From the NCBI RefSeq assembly GCF_002878395.1, contig NC_061114.1:148247229-148311228 (forward strand): a DNA stretch of 64,000 nt, given 5' to 3'. This DNA comes from Capsicum annuum. Taxonomy: Eukaryota; Streptophyta; Magnoliopsida; Solanales; Solanaceae. This document shows, one piece after another, positions 55,513-64,000 of the stretch. The position numbers were made by a program, and so were the translations under genes. How positions within the stretch are numbered: position 1 is the first letter of the stretch; every line of letters starts with the position of its first letter. The notes beneath the pieces were generated by a model. That model searched no databases. It had not been told where the DNA came from and saw nothing but the letters and a program-made list of their open reading frames with translations.

Positions 55513-58500
55513 TGTAATCACCCTTCTCGTTATTTTTCATATTTCTAATAATTTTTTCTGATTAATCTTCTCCATAGTTTCCCCAAGTCATTTATGACTT
55601 ACTAGGATCGACGATTTGGTTACCAGGCAGTTTCTTTTGTTTTTCGAGCTAATTTCCTAGTTTGAAGTCTTTGATGGTTTCAAACGGCCATTGGGAAAAA
55701 AAATCTACAAAAAAATCTCGAATGTAAATTCCAACTTTGCCAGCAACTCTAGAATATTCATTTTAGATAAGGTATACCTTTGGTTCAGGTCACACTGAAC
55801 TCGAGCTTATTTTGACCTATTGGTTAAAAAGTTAAACATCAAATAAAAAGGTATGGGACCCATATTTGGTCGAAACAACCTTGGATTGAACATTCGACTT
55901 TTCCAACACATTTTGAATATTAAAATTAGTGTTATTACATATTTCATTTGCTCATATTAGATTTTGGATACATCCCAAGACAATGGTTTAAAAATAGAAA
56001 CTATTCTAAGTTTCATTTATCTTTTGGGTCAGCAGGGGAGTACCGTGATTATCAAGGGGATCATTGTGATAGAGATGTTGTGATCATGGACCATGTGTTC
56101 GTAAATATGAGTCCTAAAAAGCTAGGATGTATATTTAAAAGCCATATGCTCGAGAATTGGCTATTTTCTACCCTCTTTTGAGTCCTAGAAAACCCAATGC
56201 AGTGTGTAAATCATAAATTTAGTCTTGGGAGTTAGTTGGAAGCTTGAATAACTTTAATATTTGTGATTAGCAATGGATTAAAGGTAAGAATCCTTTGAAT
56301 TAAGGCTTGAATTTGTTTGTTTGGACCTAAAACACCAAATTCAATTAAGGCATGAATTTAGCCCAAAGTTTGCTTTGTTTTTGTCCATTTCTTGAGGGTT
56401 AGAATTCCTTATTCAAGTATGAACATTGGGTTGACCTTGCAAATGCATTTTCCATAAGTGGCACCTACTTTGAGGTTTTGATTTCAGTTTTGAATCGGAA
56501 CAACAATGGTGAAATATAGGTATTGTTAAACTCGTAGTGATGAGTAGATTATGATTTTGATAGTATGATTGCAATTTGGGGTTGTGAAGTAATGATGGAC
56601 ATTAAGAATAATGTAAGGTTTTGTGGTTCGGCTTTGAGGCTTTGAGGTAAGCTTCTACCTACTATTCTTTGAAGATAATTTGTGTTATATATAGCATATG
56701 GATATGAATGTTAGGCTTGATTATGAGTATAATATCGTAGACTTAATTATTGATAATTTAGAGATTAGATGAGGGTTTTATCCCCGTAATATGGAATATT
56801 TATGACCATTTTTATTTCTATTTCCTTCGCCTTAGAGTGAACTAATTCAAAGATTACATATGATACAAATCTATTTTTGGAATGTGGTTTTAGCATTGGA
56901 AGCATGATTAGCATATTTAAATCTTGTTGGGCTAGTATGGCGATCTTGGAACTATACTTTGGGTGGAGTTTAATTTAATTCCCATGTTTCTAGTCGAAGT
57001 TACTAGCTTAGACTTGGGCATGTCTTTCTTGACTTCTAGAAAATAAACTAGATACCTTATCCTAGTTTGGAATATATATTGCCTAAATACAAAAATTAAG
57101 GATTAGAAGTGGGTTCATTCGATCCACTTAGGCCAAGACTTGTGTTAGCCACCGTGGATTTAGTTGTGGATATTAGGCCTAGTTGTGACTAATGAGCCTT
57201 GTTTATTAGATTTTCTTGGTGAATTGATATATGGTGATGACTTTCTTTGAACTATGATTAACGACCATTTAGAGATGCCATTTCCTCTTAGATGTGATAG
57301 TGGGTCTTTAGAGATGTTATTTTCCTCTTAAACATGTTATTTGGCTTATAGAGATGCTACTTCCTGTTAGATATGATATATGGCCTATAGATATGACTTT
57401 CTTCTTAGATATGATTATTTTCCCATAAAAATGATATTCCTCTAAGATGTGATATATTTCCTATAGAGTTAACTTTCCTCTTAGTTATGATTATTGGCCC
57501 ACAAAGTTAATATTCCTCTTAGATACTCTATATGGCCTATAGAGATAACTTTCCTCTTAGGTATGATTATTGGCCCATGGATATGATATTCCTTTAAGAT
57601 ACAATAAATGGCCTTTAGTGATGATATTACTTATAGTCATGATATGCAACCTATAGATATGAGTTATCTTGTAGATGTAAAATGCCTCTTATATGTTAGA
57701 TGATTATAGATATATTAATACTTATAAATATGATTATCAATATAAGTTTTGCATATGAATATGGGCCTAAGGGCGAGATTATGATATTTTGATTTTCTTG
57801 AACATATAACTAGGCTGAAGGTCATGTTATGATATTGTTTGGGTATCCGAGAAGTATTTCTCCTTATAAGGGATACGGTTGTACAATATAAATACATACA
57901 TGTTTATGTTTCCCACGATGCTATTAACTTAATCCTGGTGATGGTATATATAGATTCAATGCATTCATGACTGTTATATCGGTATTGATGTGACCCTAGA
58001 TGAAATATGAACTTATCACTTTTTTCCTAAATAAGGGTTAAACCCCACTTGTCACCTTAACATTGAATTTCTTTACTATAAAAATATCTTAACTAAATGG
58101 AATGTTTATAGAGATAAAAGAGTTTAAAAATATTATTTCCTTAAAATTTGGCCAAGGCAGATTTTAGTTCATGATTTGACACTATTACTTACTCCGATCG
58201 TGAGATATTCCAACCTTTCTATGCTTTTATAATGATTTAGTCCCTAAGATTATTTCAAGCAATAGACTTATAAATTCTACACTCTTTTTAATGATAGCTT
58301 GATCCTATGAACTTACTATACGTTTTAACACAAAGGCAGAGCCATGATTTCAACTAAAGGTTTTCACTATTTGAAGAAGACCAAGTTGAAAAGGTTCAAC
58401 ACCTGCTATAGATGCATAAAAATAATTTTAATCATGCATAAATTGTATTTTAGTCTAAGGAGGTTTAGATTAACCCCTTACCAAAAGGTTGGCTCCTCTC

Positions 58501-60037
58501 CTATCTATACATATATGTGTATTAAGGTTTTATGGTGACATTTATTCCTAATTTGAGTTTGGAGGACAATATTGTGATGATATTGATACCATCTCAAGTC
58601 TAAAATATTCTCTTATGATTATATTAATACCTAGATTGAGTCTGGAGTATGTTATTTTGATAATATTGATGCCCAGTTTGAGTTTGGAGGATACTTTTAT
58701 GATGATATTAATAATTTGTAAGCCAGAGGTTGTTTATAATTATGAGATTATGATATTTCTAGTGTACCTTGCATTTATTCTTGTATGTGTATGTCCTATC
58801 ACCAGTATACGCCTATATTTATTAATTGGTATAGATTGATTTCATAGATATGGGTGAAGAATATGTTTTATGTTGTTGTATGTTGATTAAACCTTACGAT
58901 CCTGTGGTGGTGAGGGTATGCATAGGCTCGTCTAGGTATTTGGTAGTACTAAGTTGCCAATTATTTGTGTTGTTATAGATATTGTTATTACCATTTTATG
59001 ATTATTATTGTAGATACCTTACGATATAGATGTTATTGATCCAGTATTGAGATTTTACGTATGTTTTTAACCTCTTTTGTCTTATGACTGCATTATTATG
59101 CACGATTATTTCATGTCTAGCCATGTGGATTAGAAACCCTAAGTATGATTCAAATGAATCCTAATAGGATTATAATGAGGTCTTAGTATAAGGATATAAT
59201 AATCTATGCTATACTTTGAGGCAACCTCATATTTATATGTATACATATATAAATCTAGCTATATGTATCTATGGTACTACTGTGTATCCCTTTCTTTATT
59301 TGTTTATATGGTATATTTGTTTCTTGTCCATTTATATTAATCTATATATTTCTTTTGCTCTTTATTCATATATTGGCTAGGGATATATGGTATATTGTTA
59401 AGATTCCTATTTATGGCTGGAAAATGCACCTTTATTACTTATTTAGCCTTATTATGTTTTCTATTGGACATGTATAGGATAGTTGTCCTTTATTATCTCA
59501 TAGTCTTATTATATGATGTATCTACTCTTGGATGTAGTTTTCATTTTATGTATATGTTGTATGTATCTACTTTATCTTTGGATCTCAGTTGGTAATTGCC
59601 TACTTAGTACCATTCGTTTGGCACTCATACTAAACTTCTGTAGTCTGCAGACCATAGTATGGGTTATCATCGTTAATGTGTGCATCGTGTGGAGAAGCAT
59701 AGTTTAGAGACTATAGTGAGCTCCTAATATTTGGAGTATTACTTACCTCTGTCTTATGTATCTGACTATTCTCTATAATATATTCGAAGAAAAGTTATAT
59801 TAATGTAATTTATTTCATCAATTTAACTTTTGTACTTTTCTTATATTAGAAGCTATTGTATTGATACCACCAGGTTTTGGGATTTATTCATATATTTGAA
59901 CTTTTATTATATTTTACCATATTCTTTCTTTATTCTATTTGGTAGTTTGTTACTAGTCGTCCCAAACCAAGGGTTTGGTTTGCCTACACGTGGGTTATAG
60001 TAGGCACCAGCAGAACCTAAGAAATTGGGTCGTGACA
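55513..60037 (+). repeat. 5' LTR of a long-LTR Ty3 element (4525 bp)
   Basis: Starts TGTAATCACCC and ends GGGTCGTGACA, imperfect inverted ends with terminal TG and CA. The start matches the minus-strand LTR at 43099, and the last third matches 33021-34500. A primer-binding site and family-typical leader follow, so this is a 5' LTR with its element running off the window. It holds a 38-bp minisatellite (57241-57700). Short ORFs inside it look incidental. Confidence 0.8.
57241..57700 (+). repeat. Minisatellite, about 12 units of about 38 bp
   Basis: Units follow the pattern YTTCCTCTTAGATATGAT, a short A/T stretch, GGCCYATAGAGATRA. Adjacent units alternate between a TATATGGCC form and an ATTATTGGCCCA form, giving a higher-order dimer of about 76 bp in the centre (about 57375-57600). 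The ends are more degenerate. Confidence 0.85.
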
Positions 60038-60056
60038 AATGTATCATAGTTTAGGT
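60038..60056 (+). other. Degraded initiator-Met primer-binding site
   Basis: AATGTATCATAGTTTAGG follows the LTR directly and resembles TGGTATCAGAGCCTAGG with about four changes. Its position confirms the LTR boundary. Confidence 0.65.
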
Positions 60057-61150
60057 TTCACAATGTATTAGTGCACGAGAAAAGTGTTACTAGAGTCTTG
60101 ATGATTGGTGCGGAGATGTCCGTAACTTATCTTTCAGAGGCTACGAGACATTTAAGAAAATTCACTTTCGACTCCTTATCATGTGTATGAATGCCTATGA
60201 ACTTCAAACACATTCTTTGACTCTATTATATAGCCAAAGGATGATGCAACATTGTTGAAAAATGCAGATAAGGATTTAACACATATTTTTAGAATTTTAG
60301 TACATCATCAAACTAGAGAGTCAGAGACGAATGTGGAAGATCTTCAGTGTCAGCAAAAGAACTTAGCTCTAATTTAGGCTCTAGTAAGTCTCGTGACTAC
60401 TTCAGACTTCAAGGTTCGGCATTGCGAATCCGAGTCATGATGTAAATCCCTCTCAGCCATGGATGACATTTGACTCATCGGGTAGGTTTTAGACAAGAGT
60501 TGAGTCTATTGGTGTGCATCAAAATTCTTTACCAGCTTTGGGTATGAGATTGGATTTCATGAGTGGGCCAGACATAATCTATGCAATATCTTTCTAAGTA
60601 GGACATTGGTGCATGGACTATTTGAGTTCTTGTATTGCTACACTATTTAGCATCAGAGCACTTAGGATTTATTAGGTCTTTCTTCTCTTAGGAAGCTGTT
60701 TATAAGAGGACTATAGAGAGCACGAGAATACAGTCTTATAGAAATGGTAACTAGAGGCATGACATCAATATGGTGGTTTGGGTATTTTATTTGAGAGTGA
60801 TGACTGTTTTGATAGAGTTTAGTTTCAGCTACAGACTATCAGCTTGATGCAGACTATATTCCATGCTATGAGTAGCTCTCAGATTTGTCATAATGATCAT
60901 AGTGGGTAGAGTTTTTGCTAGACTTACAGAGTTTTGGTATGGTTCTTTGGGCCATAATGGTTATTCAAATTTATAAGAGGCAGTACCTAAAGTATTCTAG
61001 GATCTTGATTTGGTTGTGTTGTAATGATACACTAGTTTAGACGATGCCCTAAATATGAGTTAGACAATCACATAGAGTTAACATATTTTCCCTATCATCC
61101 TAGAGTTCTTGAGACATGCTATAATTATGGTAGAATGAATAATTCTAGAG
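60057..61150 (+). pseudogene. Tekay-type leader and gag remnant
   Basis: The leader contains TAGAGTCTTGATGATTGGTG and GGAGATGTCCGT followed by GAGGCTACGAGACATTTA, a conserved tract of Solanaceae Tekay-type elements. Gag text follows. A knuckle remnant Cys-Tyr-Asn-Tyr-Gly-Arg lies at about 61117, with the second Cys lost. No open frame longer than about 60 codons survives. Confidence 0.6.
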
Positions 61151-64000
61151 ATTTCTCTCAAGGTCAGTTTGCTAGCAATTTGGGCTCAATTTGTGTCTCA
61201 CCATGTTGGTGCTTCAGGAGTTTGCTATGACCACAGAGTGATTGACTACTAGTCTAGAAGGTGTTCCTAACATGGGATTTCTAGTGATTTAGCTCATTCA
61301 GATTAGCCTTGTAATATATGGAACCTTAAGTCTTAGATAGTGTTCTTAGTGCCTTAGTTGATGATTTAGTTGCTCAGTTCGAGAAGGACCTATTCAGATT
61401 TATTCTCCTTATTCCCATCAAGCATGTGATTGCAGATGTCACCTTTATTGTTGTTCTTTTTTTATCGCATTTATCATTTATTATGTGTATTGGTGTTTTT
61501 TTATACCCATTGATGATTATACGCCTTGATGAGTTCATAATTACTATTATGTGCCATGGTATTAAATTTATGATTATATGACTACTCCCATGGTTTATTT
61601 ATTTTATTAGTGGATGAAGTAAATTTTTGTTGATATCTTTCCCTATGGTTGTAATTCTTGGGTTTGAGTCCCATTTATTTTGGCAGATTAGACTATTATG
61701 GACTTTCAGTGGCACATGTATCGATGTTCATTTTTGTACACCTAATCATTACATTGATGTTGATATTGTTGTTACTAGTACTATTACTATGTGAGGTTAT
61801 TGATATTACTTGATATTACTACTTGATAAATTTAATTCTCGCTGGTTAGTTGTATAGACTAGATTTATTTAGTTGGACGTTCATTTTTCATGAGATTTCT
61901 AGTTAATGTCTTGAGTAGAAACAACCCAATTTGATGATTTCTTTTCCCTAAAGCGGTGAGGTTTATTGTGTTCCCTCTTGGTTAGCTATATTAGATTGAT
62001 TCGAGAATGTATTATGATATCAAAGACAGATTGACCTTCTATGCCTCTGTTATTATTCTAGGCTTGCCCATTTAGTTGTATTTTTTATTTTTGAGTTTAG
62101 GATCCTCAGACTTTCTTTCTGGGTCGCAAAGGTTTTCTCTTTAACTATCCCTTTCTATATATCGTATTTGTGAGATTGACCAATTTGAGGTTATTTCTTT
62201 GATTGTTGTTATTTTATCATTCGATAGTTATTTTGAGGTTGAGATATCGTGGATTCATCTTTTAGATTTGTTGGGTTCTTTCCCTTGTGGGTGTTTGTGC
62301 TTGTTATTAGTGAAAATTAGATACTCCTTTCTTATTGTGTTATGGTTTTGTCTGCTAGAGTTAGAAGTTAGAGATAGGTGGACTTTTCTGTGATTGCTTC
62401 TTAAGTTGTCAATGTCAAACTCTTTAGCTTGAGTTGTTGGTTTTTCGATGGAGGTCTTAACTTTGACCTTTGTTTTGGGATTGGTGTCTCTTCTTTGATG
62501 ATTTGATTCTTGGGTGGATTTGGGAAATTACCATTTTAGAGTTTATTTAGCCTAGTTAGGATTGGTGGAGTGTTTCTCCTTGACGATATGAGCCTATGGA
62601 TATTCCTTTCCTAGATAGAGTGTTAGATTGATTTGTTGTCGACAAAAGTTTCATTTCTCCGAGTTGCAAAAGTTTTTGCCTTTACTAGTGTGGTTTCCAG
62701 CCTTGCGAAGTTTTTGTTGAGGATGTTCTAATAGTTCATGCCCTCTAATGGACATGGTGTGAGTTAATTGGATTTTTAGTTGGTGATTTGTCCTTAGACA
62801 TAATTTCTATTTTCTGGCTATATGTCATACCTTGTAGCTAATATAGAGTTGGTTTCTTGCATTTTTAGTCGACCATTATCCTTGTGGAGATTCTTGTTCT
62901 TCAGATGTCTCGACTATTGTTTTTATGATTTATCTCGGATATATCAAATTTTGATACTAAAGTCGATTTGAGATAATTGACATTGATATATCCTTGTTAG
63001 CTCAGTTTTTATTTGATGCATTGGAATAGCTATTTGAAAGTATGATAAATTTAGAGCATTAATGCCTACCTATCTTCAGGCTACATTTTGGCGGTTGAGA
63101 TTGAGCAATTCAGCCTTGGTATTGAGATTTTAGCTTTGTGTTTTAGTGCTTGCATCCAACTATCATTTTAGACTCGTCTTTGTTATTAATTCATTTAAAG
63201 GCAGGTTGATCCTACTTCATGGTTGCTTATTCGGTCTTCTCGACTTCAGATGGATTATAGTTGATAAGTGTTCAAATGATAACACATGGACTCGGTATTG
63301 GTTCTTTTAGTTTTGACCTTGAGTTTCCATTTTTTTCTGGGATCTTTAGATAATATAAATAGTGGGAGTAATATACTTAAGTTGGATTCAGTAAGGTTTA
63401 ATCCTTGGTTGATGTGACATCCTAGAGCTGATTATTCAGTGATAAGTAGTTACACCTTGAACTCCTACATTTAAGTTTGACTATCATATGGACTGGTTGT
63501 AGCATTGGCTTAGATTGCATTCCTTGATTTCGTCCATTTGTGTTCCCAGATAGAACCTTATGAGCTTATTTTCATGTTTTCCTTATAGATTTCTAGTGGA
63601 CAATTTTTAGTTATTTGAGTTCTCTTTGATGAGACAGAGTAGATAAGACTCAGATGATTTTCCGCCTAGTTTAGAGTGGATAACAGGTGCAGAATAGTAA
63701 AGAAAGGTTATATTTGGGTTGGAGTTGGTGATATGACTCATGTCTTGGTTTTCTTTTCACTTTGATAAGCCTTGGGTTGATTTATTCTTGTGTCGAGATA
63801 GTATTAGTGTGTTGTGGTTCAATTTTTGTGCATTAGCTTTTTCAGTTCAGTTAGAGGCCAGTTAACGGTCGAAGTTGAGTTTTAGCTGTTTGGATGTAAA
63901 GTGAGGGTGTTGGTTAAAAGAGATACCTATGGAGAAATCCATTGAAAGTCATCCCTTTTTAGGGAGGTTACTTGAAAAATCATTCATTGAGCATGCTGGC
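61151..64000. other. Unclassified AT-rich sequence
   Basis: By position this should hold protease, RT and integrase of the element starting at 55513, but I find none of their motifs in any frame. The longest frame (62199-62393) is hydrophobic, but has no recognisable family. It may be a very decayed pol, or another repeat. Confidence 0.4.

Noticed and set aside
62199..62393. A small membrane protein gene
   Set aside because: A 64-codon hydrophobic frame in AT-rich plant DNA is expected by chance, and I see no promoter, splice or homology support.

Overview
The window is plant repeat DNA. I found no host gene, tRNA, rRNA or CRISPR array that I could support. Essentially everything recognisable is LTR retrotransposon, mostly old and broken, inserted into or beside one another. 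The mix (very long LTRs opening TGTAATACCC or TGTAATGACCC, chromodomain Ty3 elements of Tekay/Del type, an Athila/Tat-type family with a TGGCGCC primer site, and a Sire-type Ty1/copia element rich in GGACCTGGTCC motifs) suggests a large, repeat-rich Solanaceae genome such as Capsicum or Solanum. The organism is an inference from family resemblance only.

Layout. (1) 1-11731: two nested Tekay-type units, T1 and T2. T1 has a gag remnant (1-530), a 3' end and a 3456-bp LTR (1465-4920). T2 resumes in mid-gag at 4921, runs through protease, RT, RNase H, integrase and a readable chromodomain, and ends with a 2644-bp LTR (9088-11731). (2) 11732-12523: a strip of an older LTR family seen again at 34300-35055. 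(3) 12529-21947: a near full-length Sire/Maximus-like copia element with both LTRs, gag-pol and the extra env-like region, flanked by near-identical 5-bp repeats. (4) 21956-32778: an Athila-type complex with three LTRs (A, B, C). Its two internal regions carry only gag-protease or a protease scrap, with no RT, RNase H or integrase. The complex is flanked by a perfect 8-bp direct repeat. (5) 33021-40704: LTR fragments in both orientations. (6) 40705-50258: a minus-strand Tekay-type element with an internal gag-protease duplication and a PBS at 50241-50253. (7) About 50460-55512: a plus-strand Athila/Tat-type gag-pol, cut off within integrase by (8), a 4.5-kb LTR (55513-60037) with an inner minisatellite, followed by a PBS, a decayed gag and 2.8 kb that I could not classify.

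Nothing here looks able to move on its own. Reading frames carry many stops, often TAG where relatives have CAG, and several catalytic residues are changed. The most interesting structure is the Athila-type complex. Its middle LTR has a U5 end unlike its two outer neighbours, its second internal region looks like a template-switch product, and both units share a pol-less layout. Also notable are TGACG/CGTCA repeat arrays upstream of the promoter in unrelated LTR families, a GGGACC(T/A)GGTCCC palindrome repeated through the copia element, and an integrase Glu-to-Lys change shared by both copies of a duplicated segment.
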